Origin: a virus
Strand: one strand, 5' to 3'
DNA length: 59,011 nt
IMG/VR virus record: IMGVR_UViG_3300049215_000847
Span: 1-59,011 of that record
Of the stretch, positions 34,252 through 41,469 are shown piece after piece. A program made the position numbers and the translations under genes. Positions within the stretch are counted from its first letter, which is position 1. Every line of letters starts with the position of its first letter. The notes under the pieces were generated by a model. It was not told the DNA's origin and made no database searches. It saw nothing but the letters and a program-made list of their open reading frames with translations.

Positions 34252-34925
34252 CAGGGGGTCCATCCGGGAACGAGGGCACGGCCGACGATCCCCGTCAGGT
34301 TGCGCGAGCGGAGCTCGATATCTGCAATAGCCTCACGGGAGAGGAAGCGCGGTTCGCGCCCCGGCCGGAATACCGCAATTTCCAGCCCGCCCACCCCACA
34401 TGGATTCTCGTCGGCGGCAGCAAGAATGGTATATCCCGCCAGGAAAATCAGATCGTCCACGGGCCTGAGGTAGCAGCCCTCGGCGTACTGCTTGATGAAA
34501 TGGCGCGCCGTATTTTCGGTATCCCCGGCAATGACGCGATCGAGACGCTGGTTTGCGATGGAACGCTCTCCTACCTCCAGCAGCCAGAGCGTCTCGTTAT
34601 GCGCCGCGACCAACACCTTCCTGGGTATGACGAACAACGGTCCGGCGAGCTTTGCCATGCGCCGATACTCCCCGTCCCCGGCTTCGATGAGGGCCCGCCG
34701 GATCTCTTCTTTTTCGCGCGGAATCGCGGCCCAGTCGAGGCGATGCACGGCGTTCGCCGCGTGCTCGGCCACGCTATCGCCCGACCAGCAGCAGGTCACG
34801 CCCGGCGCACTCAGAAACTTGCTGATCAGCCCGCGGTGAAGTTCCGTGCCCTCGAATTGCTTGAGCATCTGGTCGCTCGCCAGCACGAAGCCGTCGGCTC
34901 CCACCAATCCCACCTGGTACGTCAT
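34251..34925 (-). CDS. Proteasome-like Ntn-hydrolase superfamily protein
   Basis: 224 residues if started at the ATG at 34925, which has AGGAG nine bases upstream; a longer frame starts at 34964. The start gives MTYQVGLVGADGFVLASDQ, the pattern of proteasome beta/HslV/Anbu-type hydrolases, where Met removal would expose Thr1. Asp18 (ASDQ) and Lys36 (LISKF) match the positions of the catalytic Asp and Lys, and CCWSGDSVAEHAA follows the pattern IxxSGxxAD. Probably a self-activating amidohydrolase or protease-like protein. It sits alone on the - strand, a typical moron. Activity is unproved. Confidence 0.65.
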   Translation of the reverse strand: MTYQVGLVGADGFVLASDQMLKQFEGTELHRGLISKFLSAPGVTCCWSGDSVAEHAANAVHRLDWAAIPREKEEIRRALIEAGDGEYRRMAKLAGPLFVIPRKVLVAAHNETLWLLEVGERSIANQRLDRVIAGDTENTARHFIKQYAEGCYLRPVDDLIFLAGYTILAAADENPCGVGGLEIAVFRPGREPRFLSREAIADIELRSRNLTGIVGRALVPGWTP

Positions 34926-35012
34926 CGTCTTGAACTCCTGCTCGTACAGCCATTGCATAGGCACACGCTCCGGTGGGATGATGTGGTGTCAATCAGTCCG
35001 TCAGAACGTCCG

Positions 35013-35043
35013 CCGCGGGGCCGACCGGTAATCGGCCTCGCGG
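35013..35043. repeat. Strong hairpin in the Ntn-HicA intergenic region
   Basis: A 12-bp stem (CCGCGGGGCCGA, 35013-35024, with its complement at 35032-35043, one G-U pair) encloses a 7-base loop. On the + strand it is followed by TTCCTATTTT. It may stop transcription reading towards HicAB, or be an mRNA leader structure. Confidence 0.7.
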
Positions 35044-35123
35044 TTCCTATTTTCACCCGTTTTGCCCACCGCCTGGGGCAAGTACTCACATCTGGCTGGG
35101 CGCGCCAGTCCTGAGGCAGTCAG

Positions 35124-35173
35124 CAGATTCGCTTACGATTCAGCTTGACTCAGTAAGCAAATCTGATTACTAT
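35124..35173 (+). promoter_or_regulatory. hicAB promoter and inverted-repeat operator
   Basis: TTGACT (35145-35150), 17 bases, TACTAT (35168-35173) form a good sigma-70-type promoter. Arms CAGATTCGCTTAC (35124-35136) and GTAAGCAAATCTG (35153-35165) are inverted repeats matching at 12 of 13 positions and flank the -35 box. The HicB antitoxin HTH probably binds here to repress its own operon. Confidence 0.8.
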
Positions 35174-35179
35174 TGAGAC

Positions 35180-35362
35180 ATGACGGCGAGCGAGCTCAAG
35201 CGGAAACTGGCAAAGGCCGGATGCACGTTCGAGGATCGCACGCGCCACACCCGGATCTTCTTCGAAGGCCGCGAATCGATTATGCCTCGGCACCCCTCGC
35301 AGGAGATCAAGAAAGGAACGCTTCGGGCGATTCTGAAGCAGCTCGGAATCCAGACTCTATGA
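35180..35362 (+). CDS. hicA: HicA-family mRNA interferase toxin
   Basis: 60 residues. The sequence follows the HicA fold: an N-terminal helix SELKRKLAKAGC, central strands with the presumed catalytic His23 (RHTRIFFEG), then PRHPSQEIKKGTLRAILKQLG. HicA toxins bind and cut mRNA when HicB is lost. The promoter's -10 box ends only six bases before the ATG, so the transcript is probably leaderless. It overlaps hicB by four bases. Confidence 0.9.
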   Translation: MTASELKRKLAKAGCTFEDRTRHTRIFFEGRESIMPRHPSQEIKKGTLRAILKQLGIQTL

Positions 35363-35787
35363 ACTACCAGGCTTTGTTCGAACCCGCCGAGGAAGGCGGG
35401 TTTGTGGTTACGTTCCCCGGCTTCGAGTTCGGGGTGACACAGGGAGATACGGAGGAGGAGGCGCTGGAGATGGCGGCGGACGCGCTGGCGCTGGTGATCG
35501 AAAGCTATATCGAGCAGGGGAAGCCGCTTCCCAAGCCATCGCAGTACCGCGGGCGGAAATACCGTACGGTCCGGCTGCCGGCGATGCAGGCGATGAAGGC
35601 GGAGCTGTACCGCGAGTTCCTTGCCTCCGGAATGCGCAAGGTGGATCTTGCGCGCCGGCTCGGCATCCCCAAGACAGTAGTGGATCGGCTGTTCGACCTG
35701 AACCACCATTCGCGGCTGGATCAGATCGAGGCGGCGTTTCGGGCGCTGGGGAAGGAACTGGCGATCGAGGTGCGCGGGGCGGCGTAA
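35359..35787 (+). CDS. hicB: HicB-family antitoxin with C-terminal HTH
   Basis: 142 residues from the ATG overlapping the hicA stop. Residues 1-60 are the HicB fold (YQALFEPAEEGGFVVTFPGFEF, then TEEEALEMAADALALVIESY). The C-terminal 65 residues form an XRE-like helix-turn-helix (FLASGMRKVDLARRLGIPKTVVDRLFDL) that should bind the inverted repeat upstream. It neutralises HicA and autoregulates. The order toxin then antitoxin is usual. Confidence 0.9.
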   Translation: MNYQALFEPAEEGGFVVTFPGFEFGVTQGDTEEEALEMAADALALVIESYIEQGKPLPKPSQYRGRKYRTVRLPAMQAMKAELYREFLASGMRKVDLARRLGIPKTVVDRLFDLNHHSRLDQIEAAFRALGKELAIEVRGAA

Positions 35788-35797
35788 GGAAACGACT

Positions 35798-36067
35798 CTA
35801 GCGGTCGTGGCCACGGTTTATTCTGGTCCCGCGCGGGGATACCCTGACTTCCGATTGCACGTCCCGCCTGGCCGGGCCGATCGCCACGGCGAGAGGGATC
35901 TGGCGCGCACCGCGCGGGTCCGCCGCCTTCACCTCATACCAGCGGACGACGACGTCGTAAGGAGCCGGGCAAGAGAGCAGGCCTTGGATACTGCCGAGCT
36001 GGACGGCGCGGCGAAAGTCCGCCTCGAGGATTGCCGTGATCAGACTCTCCGCCTCCTGAACGCTTAT
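35798..36067 (-). CDS. Protein-like frame lacking a standard start codon
   Basis: An open frame of about 89 codons follows the next upstream gene. Its product reads like a real globular protein (QEAESLITAILEADFRRAV and YDVVVRWYEVKAADPRG), yet no ATG, GTG or TTG lies near its beginning: the first usable codon is ATA at 36067. It ends 11 bases from hicB, convergently. It may use a rare start, be joined to the upstream frame by a frameshift, or be a decayed gene. Confidence 0.4.
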   Translation of the reverse strand: MSVQEAESLITAILEADFRRAVQLGSIQGLLSCPAPYDVVVRWYEVKAADPRGARQIPLAVAIGPARRDVQSEVRVSPRGTRINRGHDR

Positions 36068-36069
36068 CC

Positions 36070-36288
36070 CTACTTAGCAGCCGGCGGCGTCGCGCCGCGG
36101 ACGAATTCCGCCAGGGCGCGCAGGGCGCGGAGGTAGCGGGCTCTGGTTTCCTCGTCCGGGCGGGCGAGGCATGCCCGGCGGGCGAGCTCGATTTCGCGGC
36201 GGAGGCGCGCACTGCGGTCTTGCTGCTCTGGTGCGATCGGTTCGATGTCTTTTAGACTAATCGGGAATGAACGGAAAACAGCGGCCAA
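36070..36288 (-). CDS. Small helical hypothetical protein
   Basis: 72 residues from a TTG start. The product is an Arg/Glu/Ala-rich two-helix protein (RSARLRREIELARRACLAR, ETRARYLRALRALAEFVRG). No ATG alternative exists in frame. Family not recognised. It probably shares a transcript with the upstream gene at 36383-36796. Confidence 0.45.
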   Translation of the reverse strand: MAAVFRSFPISLKDIEPIAPEQQDRSARLRREIELARRACLARPDEETRARYLRALRALAEFVRGATPPAAK

Positions 36289-36382
36289 TCATGCGGGGCA
36301 CCCTGAGCGCAATTGAGGGGATTGGGAGCGTTTGGACTTAGCCGCGGCGCGCCGGACCGTGACTTGCTCTGCCTCGGAGCTG

Positions 36383-36796
36383 TTACCGAGCGTCCGGAAA
36401 GCGGAAGAAGAGATCGTCCAGGGCCTTCCGGCTTACCTGCCACAATTCCAGCATATCGGAGAGGCCTTCAACCACAAGCAGGCAATCGCCGCCTGGCGTG
36501 AGGACCGGCTTGGCGGAAAATAGCGGCCGCTCTTTCCCGACCATATCGACCTCCCGGACCTGGATTTCATTCGCTGAGAGGAAAAAGACCACGTGGTGAC
36601 CTTCGCTGAACCCTGCGAGATCCCTGACGCGCGATACGACGATCCGGTCCTCGCGGCTGACATTGAGCGAAAAGCGGAGTCCCTGCCGGTTCAGCCCGTT
36701 GGCGGCGGCGACGTCACGCTGTAGCCGATCCCGCAGAGCGCCGAAGACACCGGGTAATGAACAGGCCGCCCGCGCTCTTACCCAATCGAAGTCCAT
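36383..36796 (-). CDS. Hypothetical protein
   Basis: 137 residues starting MDFDWVRARAACSLPGVFGALRDRL, with helices in the first 30 residues and a strand-rich remainder (FSLNVSREDRIVVSRVRD, HHVVFFLSANEIQVREVDM). Good protein-like composition in an accessory region, but I do not recognise the family. Confidence 0.6.
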   Translation of the reverse strand: MDFDWVRARAACSLPGVFGALRDRLQRDVAAANGLNRQGLRFSLNVSREDRIVVSRVRDLAGFSEGHHVVFFLSANEIQVREVDMVGKERPLFSAKPVLTPGGDCLLVVEGLSDMLELWQVSRKALDDLFFRFPDAR

Positions 36797-37002
36797 GCCT
36801 CAACGATAGCAGCGAACACAGTGGCGCGCGGTGGGTTCGTCCTGTAATTTTCCTCAGGCATCCGGAAACAGGAAAGATCCGAATGGCCTCCGCAGCATCT
36901 TCAGCCGAGATGCACTTCGAGCCGAGATACAGACTGGCTGTCCAATCGTCGGAACCCCGAATCCGAGGCGCAGCGGTAGCTTGTGTTGGGAACGTGGGCG
37001 CT

Positions 37003-37209
37003 TCATATCAGGCGAGACACCAAATAGAGAAGTCCGGCGGCAATGCTGAGGACCACCCACCATACGAGGATCGCCTTGATGGTGCGGAGGGAACGATCAA
37101 TCGAGGAGAGAGCTGCGAGCTGGTCGTCCTGCTTGCCCGTCAGGACATAGCCACAGACTTCACACTTGTATCCCCCTCCGACTACATGGGCACATGAGGG
37201 GCAGTTCAT
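37003..37209 (-). CDS. Zinc-ribbon membrane protein
   Basis: 68 residues from the ATG that overlaps the upstream stop. CPSC (residues 3-6) and CEVC (16-19) make a zinc ribbon, followed by a linker and one C-terminal membrane helix (about 46-66, AILVWWVVLSIAAGLLYLV). Paired with the preceding membrane gene; probably a small membrane complex of unknown function. Confidence 0.65.
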   Translation of the reverse strand: MNCPSCAHVVGGGYKCEVCGYVLTGKQDDQLAALSSIDRSLRTIKAILVWWVVLSIAAGLLYLVSRLI

Positions 37210-37478
37210 TTCTTTACTGCATTCCGGATCGCTCGCAGGTCCTTCAGTGCCTCCGAGAACCCGAGGAACAGAATACCGGTCGGTATTCCGGCAACTGCCA
37301 TGCTCCAATATTGAGATACCTCCGCTTGGTACGTAGTTAGCGCAACCAGCACCATCGCGCCGGACGCAACAAATGACAGCAGTCCCAACCAAACGAGGGC
37401 GGCTGCCACCGGATGACCATTGGACGCGGGCTCTTCCGCAACAGAGGCCTTATTCTCAATATTCAAAAATTCACTCAC
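37206..37478 (-). CDS. Two-helix membrane protein
   Basis: 90 residues with an acidic soluble N-terminus (1-22), two membrane helices (about 24-47 and 56-75) and a basic C-terminal tail. Its stop overlaps the ATG of the zinc-ribbon membrane gene, so the two are translationally coupled and probably act together. This stretch is more A/T-rich than the phage core genes, consistent with later acquisition. Confidence 0.65.
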   Translation of the reverse strand: MSEFLNIENKASVAEEPASNGHPVAAALVWLGLLSFVASGAMVLVALTTYQAEVSQYWSMAVAGIPTGILFLGFSEALKDLRAIRNAVKK

Positions 37479-37569
37479 GCGTGGTTCTCCTTTCTCATGG
37501 AGGCCGAACGCATGAGGTCGAAGATTCCGTGCGTTTCGCCCACGGCTCAGCCTTTGACGATAACGCGCT

Positions 37570-38178
37570 TTATAGCTTCAGATGCTGAGAGTTCATTATT
37601 TCCGCAAGGCCGTCGAGCTTGAATTTTATCGTTCGCGGCGCGCTCTCGAAATAGCTAAACTCCACTATCAGCACGCTGTGCCGAAGCAACTCGCCGATGA
37701 ACTGCTTTTCTTTGCCATAAGGGAATAGCATTTGCCGATCGTCCGAGATGCCCCAGGTCTCCCGGCGCGGTCTTCCATCGTCGAACTTCAGCCGAACCGT
37801 AGTACTGTACTCCGAGTCCATTGAAATCGGATTAACCGTCCCGTGGACGTTTACTCCGACAGCTATGTGTTTGCCGGGGCGGATTTGACCGTCATCGAAA
37901 TGAAGCCGCAATTCAGCGTAATGGAGCTTTCCAAAATCGATTCCGTCCGGATCGATGGATTGCATGGCCAGCAACTGCGTGGCCTTGCCGTCCATCTCGC
38001 TGACGAAAGGCCCGACATCAACCCAATGCGGTTCCCATCCGCAATGAGGATCTGACTCGCGCAGCGATTCGCACGGGTCTAGCTTGCGAGCTGCCTCAAT
38101 TGAGCTGCCCTTTTCGCGTGTTCCACAGCCGGAAAACGCGAGATAGCACATGAGAAGCGGCACGACTAGTCTCTTCAT
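37570..38178 (-). CDS. Lipoprotein, possibly of TagO/VasI-like type
   Basis: 202 residues from the ATG at 38178. A signal peptide ends in the lipobox FSGC (Cys19 approximately), so the mature protein should be lipid-anchored. The C-terminal half (STTVRLKFDDGRPRRETW, FIGELLRHSVLIVEF, IKFKLDGLAEI) resembles the domain of VasI/TagO-type T6SS-associated proteins found also as solitary lipoproteins. A surface lipoprotein on a prophage suggests superinfection exclusion; this is inference. Similarity is by eye only. Confidence 0.6.
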   Translation of the reverse strand: MKRLVVPLLMCYLAFSGCGTREKGSSIEAARKLDPCESLRESDPHCGWEPHWVDVGPFVSEMDGKATQLLAMQSIDPDGIDFGKLHYAELRLHFDDGQIRPGKHIAVGVNVHGTVNPISMDSEYSTTVRLKFDDGRPRRETWGISDDRQMLFPYGKEKQFIGELLRHSVLIVEFSYFESAPRTIKFKLDGLAEIMNSQHLKL

Positions 38179-38239
38179 GAACGGTTCCTTTCCGGCAGGC
38201 TGCAATTCGGCTTTCCGGTCGTGCCTCCGGTCAGCGCAT

Positions 38240-38440
38240 CTAGGCAGCTTCCTTCTTCTTCTTCGGTCTTCCAACCGGCCGCGGGGTTTCGTCCCAGTGA
38301 ATCTGCTTGCAGCCAGGACATTGACGCGGCCGGGCTAACGTGCGCCGGAGCCACCGATGGCCGCATCGCTTGCATTCAAGCATCATGTCGGCCGGAAACT
38401 CGCCAGGCGGACCCGTGGAAGCGCCGGACTTTTTGCTCAT
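38240..38440 (-). CDS. Zinc-ribbon protein with AT-hook-like tail
   Basis: 66 residues from the ATG at 38440. CKRC and CPGC pairs form a zinc ribbon, and the C-terminus RPVGRPKKKK contains the AT-hook core GRP surrounded by basic residues. It is the first gene leftwards of a shared divergent promoter, so it is a candidate regulator of that region. Family not recognised. Confidence 0.6.
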   Translation of the reverse strand: MSKKSGASTGPPGEFPADMMLECKRCGHRWLRRTLARPRQCPGCKQIHWDETPRPVGRPKKKKEAA

Positions 38441-38444
38441 GCGG

Positions 38445-38492
38445 TTATGATACACAATTTTTCTTGACTTCATTAATTGTATATCATAATCT
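38445..38492 (+). promoter_or_regulatory. Divergent promoter with inverted-repeat operator
   Basis: TTGACT (38464-38469), 17 bases, TAATCT (38487-38492) drive the rightward gene at 38499. Arms TTATGATACACAATT (38445-38459) and AATTGTATATCATAA (38475-38489) match at 14 of 15 positions as inverted repeats around the -35 box, the same layout as at hicAB. The region is distinctly A/T-rich. Confidence 0.75.
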
Positions 38493-38498
38493 ATAAAC

Positions 38499-38828
38499 AT
38501 GAACGGGCCTACTGACTTCCTCACCCCCGGCGAAGCCGCCTACGAGAACCGTCCTGCCGACCGCGGCTGTCAGAACTGCGGCCGCCAGGAAGACTGGTAT
38601 CGCCTGGTCGACTACCGCACCGACTACGGCGAGGACCTGGAGCTTTGCACGGACTGCGCCGCCGAACAGCGCCGGATCGAGGCGCTGGCTGTCGAGCTCG
38701 CCGACGTCGACGGTTGCGGCGACCGGGACCGCCTGGTCCACACAGCGCGGAGCGCCGGCCAGCTCGTGAACCGGCTCCAGCACCACGATACGACCTGCGC
38801 GGCCTGCCGCGTGGCGGAGGCGGCGTAA
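38499..38828 (+). CDS. Cysteine-rich small phage protein
   Basis: 109 residues with CQNCG near 24-28, CTDC near 50-53 and CAAC near 100-103, suggesting one or two zinc sites, between helical segments. It is the first gene of a rightward set. Family not recognised; typical of small phage zinc-binding early proteins. Confidence 0.6.
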   Translation: MNGPTDFLTPGEAAYENRPADRGCQNCGRQEDWYRLVDYRTDYGEDLELCTDCAAEQRRIEALAVELADVDGCGDRDRLVHTARSAGQLVNRLQHHDTTCAACRVAEAA

Positions 38829-38830
38829 GC

Positions 38831-39007
38831 ATGCGCTGCCAGGGAAAGACGCGCCGGCGGAAGCCGTGCTCCCGCGAGGCTACACACGGGGTGTTCTGTC
38901 GAGGCTGCCATGAGCGCCGCCTGCCCCGCGAACCGCGCCGGTGGTGGTGGCCGGATTCGCTCGAAGCGCAACGGAGATTTGCGGAGTATCTGAAAGGAGA
39001 AGGGTAG
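38831..39007 (+). CDS. Small Cys/Arg-rich protein
   Basis: 58 residues from the ATG two bases after the previous stop. CQGKTRRRKPC and HGVFCRGCHERR provide Cys/His pairs typical of a small zinc knuckle that recognises phage or nucleic acid partners. This pattern (KTRxxxPCxxxAxxxxxCxxH) is frequent in bacterial phage and plasmid proteins of unknown function. Confidence 0.6.
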   Translation: MRCQGKTRRRKPCSREATHGVFCRGCHERRLPREPRRWWWPDSLEAQRRFAEYLKGEG

Positions 39008-39012
39008 GCGCC

Positions 39013-39198
39013 ATGCAACGCGAAGAGGCAGTCCAACTGATCATTACCGGCCTTTTGGCCGCCCGCGCGTGTCCCCGGTGGGAAGCTCGCGAGCAGGCCG
39101 AGACGCTGCTCGACGAATACCTCCGGCATTCCCTTTACTGCATCAGCGGTGTGGACGTTCCGGTGGAAATGGTTGCGGAAATTGTGGCGGAGATATGA
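39013..39198 (+). CDS. Small helical protein
   Basis: 61 residues from the ATG six bases after the previous stop. Helical, acidic, with no cysteine pattern beyond isolated residues. Converges with a - strand gene three bases away. Function unknown. Confidence 0.5.
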   Translation: MQREEAVQLIITGLLAARACPRWEAREQAETLLDEYLRHSLYCISGVDVPVEMVAEIVAEI

Positions 39199-39200
39199 CG

Positions 39201-39506
39201 CTAGTCGATGCCCAGTTCGCGCGCCTCACGGTCCAGTCGAGCGATTTTTTCCTTGAGCGCCGCGTGCTCGCGGATCAGATTCGCGAGCGGGGATGGATCG
39301 AGGAACTGGGCCTGCTCCCTCAGAAGCTCCAGGGGAGCCTGTACTCCCGCCTGGTGGTTTGTGATGTACCGAAGCGAGTGGGCCAAGGACTCCAGTACTT
39401 CCGCCGCGCGCGCCAGTTGAGACTCGATCGCGGCCCGTTGGCGCCTGGCCGCCGAGCGCTCTCTGACGAGCTGCGCAATGATGGCGTCGAACTGCTCATC
39501 GCTCAT
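39201..39506 (-). CDS. Coiled-coil protein
   Basis: 101 residues from the ATG at 39506. Almost entirely helical with charged heptads (DAIIAQLVRERSAARRQRAA, IREHAALKEKIARLDREAREL). It lies on the opposite strand to its neighbours. A structural or regulatory dimer is likely, but no family is recognised. Confidence 0.55.
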   Translation of the reverse strand: MSDEQFDAIIAQLVRERSAARRQRAAIESQLARAAEVLESLAHSLRYITNHQAGVQAPLELLREQAQFLDPSPLANLIREHAALKEKIARLDREARELGID

Positions 39507-39566
39507 AACATCAAGTTGTAACACGATCAAGCCGCGAGGCTTAAAAGCGCAAGGAAGGATTGGCAG

Positions 39567-39794
39567 ATGGCAAAAGAAAACGACGACCGATCGTTGCTCG
39601 AAGCCGCACTGATCGGATATCGGCACCAGCTCGCCGGGCTGCAGACCAAGATCGACGAGCTCCAGCGCCTCATCGGCGGAAAGACGCGCCCTGCGGCCGA
39701 GCCCCAGAAGAGGCACCGGATCTCGGCCGCCGGCCGCGCGCGGATCGCCGCGGCGCAGCGCAAACGCTGGGCGGCGGCAAAGGGGGAGAAGTAG
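39567..39794 (+). CDS. Basic histone-like small protein
   Basis: 75 residues. The first 35 are a helical LLEAALIGYRHQLAGLQTKIDELQRLIG, and the last 25 form a basic RISAAGRARIAAAQRKRWAAAKG patch that likely binds DNA. The N-terminal helix pattern recurs at the start of the HNH protein at 52004-52966. I associate this basic motif with Acidobacteriota genomes and their phages. Function unknown; perhaps a nucleoid-type or DNA-binding accessory. Confidence 0.6.
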   Translation: MAKENDDRSLLEAALIGYRHQLAGLQTKIDELQRLIGGKTRPAAEPQKRHRISAAGRARIAAAQRKRWAAAKGEK

Positions 39795-39796
39795 CC

Positions 39797-40018
39797 ATGT
39801 ACGTCGACATAGTCTTCGATGGGCCGCCCGGACCGGAATCCGGCCGCTTCGTGGAAGTTGAGAACGCCCACGGCCGCAGCGTCGATATCGGCGAATGGGT
39901 ACGCCGGACGGACGGTTACTGGGCGCTCCGCTTCACTCCGGATGACGTCCGGAGGATCGCGAACATGGAGCCGCCGGATGCGCCCGGCTTCGAGGATGGA
40001 TTCGCGCCGAACCATTGA
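39797..40018 (+). CDS. Small hypothetical protein
   Basis: 73 residues from the ATG two bases after the previous stop. Acidic, strand-rich (VDIVFDGPPGPESGRFVEVEN, GYWALRFTPDD) compact domain that recalls small phage proteins of unknown function. Confidence 0.55.
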   Translation: MYVDIVFDGPPGPESGRFVEVENAHGRSVDIGEWVRRTDGYWALRFTPDDVRRIANMEPPDAPGFEDGFAPNH

Positions 40019-40125
40019 GCGCGCGCCGCCGGGAGCGGGGGTCCCGGCATGGCCCCAGGCTGGACGCCTCCACGATGGCGGGGCTGGATGATTCGAACCG
40101 AGTGCCAGCAGAAGGAGACCAAACG

Positions 40126-40338
40126 ATGTTTTTCTGGACGATCAATCTTTGGCTGGTCAGCCTGCTGAATTCGCCCTCGCCGGCGAACCAGGCGATCGCG
40201 GCAACCGCCATCGCCTCCGGCGTGCAGGTTTCGGCCTGCATCACCTGGGACGAAAGCGGAAACGCGGTTCAGGCCCCCGACAGTAGCTGCTCAGGGGCGA
40301 AGCCGCAATATAACCCGGCCACCGGAACGATTCAGTAA
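40126..40338 (+). CDS. Small hypothetical protein
   Basis: 70 residues from the ATG at 40126 with GAAGGAGA upstream; longer frames would overlap noncoding sequence. A hydrophobic first 15 residues (FFWTINLWLVSLL) may be a membrane or signal segment; the rest is small and Ala/Ser-rich with two cysteines. Function unknown. Confidence 0.5.
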   Translation: MFFWTINLWLVSLLNSPSPANQAIAATAIASGVQVSACITWDESGNAVQAPDSSCSGAKPQYNPATGTIQ

Positions 40339-40365
40339 GGACTCCCAGGAGAAGGAGAACGCAAG

Positions 40366-41469
40366 ATGCCACAACACGTGAACGGACATGCGGCCACGGC
40401 CGGTGCAGCAACACCGGCCGCAGCCTTGACCACTGCGGTTAGCAGCAGCCACCACAACAACCACGATGGTACCAGCTTCGATCTGGTGCCTACCATCCCG
40501 GCGGACGTTGCCCGGTTCATGCCGGTCATGCCGATCGAACAGGCACTGCAGCGCCGGCAGATGATCGTCGATGCCACTGCCAGGCTGATGAAGGAGGGCG
40601 TCGATTTCGGGACCATCCCTGGCGCCGGGGATCGTTCGACGCTGCTGCAGCCCGGCGCCGACAAGCTGTGCAACCTCTTCGGCCTCGTTATTCAGTATGA
40701 GGTCATCAAGTCGATCGAGGACTGGACGGGCGAAGAGCATGGCGGCACGCCATTCTTTTTCTACGAGATCAAGGGCCGTGCCTATCGCGGCGAGTTTTTG
40801 ATGGGCGAGGGAATCGGCTCCTGTAGCTCCTGGGAGTCGAAATATCGCTGGCGCAGGGCCGAGCGGGCCTGCCCGAGCTGCGGTAAGGCGGCGATTCGGA
40901 AGAGCCGCGATGCCGGCGGCGGATGGTTCTGCTGGAGACGGCTTGACGGCTGCGGTGCCACCTTCAAGGATGGAGACTCCTCGATCGAGCACCAGGAAGT
41001 CGGCCGGAAGGTGAATCCGGACATGGCCGACTGCGTGAATACCATCTTGAAGATGGCCTACAAGCGCTGCAAGGTCTCGACTACTATCAACGCCACATCC
41101 GCCTCGGAGTTCTTCACCCAGGACGTCGAGGACGCGCCCGTCGACGACGATCCCCATGGCCGGAACGTCGACATCGGCAATGCCGCCTACGGCACGCGCG
41201 AAGCCCAGCAGTCCGTAGCTGCTCGCAAAATCGACGAGCTGAAAGCGAAGAAGGGTCTCCCGATCCCGTCCGAGCTTCCCACCGCCAAGTCCGGTGAGAT
41301 CCGAGACTTGTTCGCCAAGCTCCGGGAGATCCTCGGCGAAGTAGCCTATCTCGAAGAGATGCAGATCGCCGGCGTCCGCGGGCCTTTCGACCTGGGCACG
41401 CTCGATAAGATCCGGGCGCTCTACGCCCGCATGTGCCAGCGCGCGATCGCGCAGCAGGAGGCCGCATAA
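40366..41469 (+). CDS. Conserved phage protein of recombination context
   Basis: 367 residues with signature blocks of a widespread phage/mobile-element family: MKEGVDFGTIPGAG, LLQPGADKLCNLFGL, GEGIGSCSSWESKYRW, and NTILKMAYKRCKVSTTINATSASEFFTQDVED. A zinc-ribbon insert (CPSC ... CWRRLDGCG) lies at about 166-195. The family is usually unnamed; its position before a Gp157-like gene fits a recombination or replication module, and a single-strand annealing role is a guess. Confidence 0.6.
   Translation: MPQHVNGHAATAGAATPAAALTTAVSSSHHNNHDGTSFDLVPTIPADVARFMPVMPIEQALQRRQMIVDATARLMKEGVDFGTIPGAGDRSTLLQPGADKLCNLFGLVIQYEVIKSIEDWTGEEHGGTPFFFYEIKGRAYRGEFLMGEGIGSCSSWESKYRWRRAERACPSCGKAAIRKSRDAGGGWFCWRRLDGCGATFKDGDSSIEHQEVGRKVNPDMADCVNTILKMAYKRCKVSTTINATSASEFFTQDVEDAPVDDDPHGRNVDIGNAAYGTREAQQSVAARKIDELKAKKGLPIPSELPTAKSGEIRDLFAKLREILGEVAYLEEMQIAGVRGPFDLGTLDKIRALYARMCQRAIAQQEAA

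Noticed and set aside
35807-36136. 109-codon + strand frame downstream of hicB
   Set aside because: Same register as the more protein-like - strand frame; Arg-rich and without a ribosome site.
36757-37197. 146-codon + strand frame
   Set aside because: Begins inside a - strand gene and crosses another; composition not convincing.
40085-40115. T-loop-like GATTCGAACC sequence suggesting a tRNA
   Set aside because: Neither strand gives a T-stem that pairs, and no anticodon arm or acceptor stem surrounds it.
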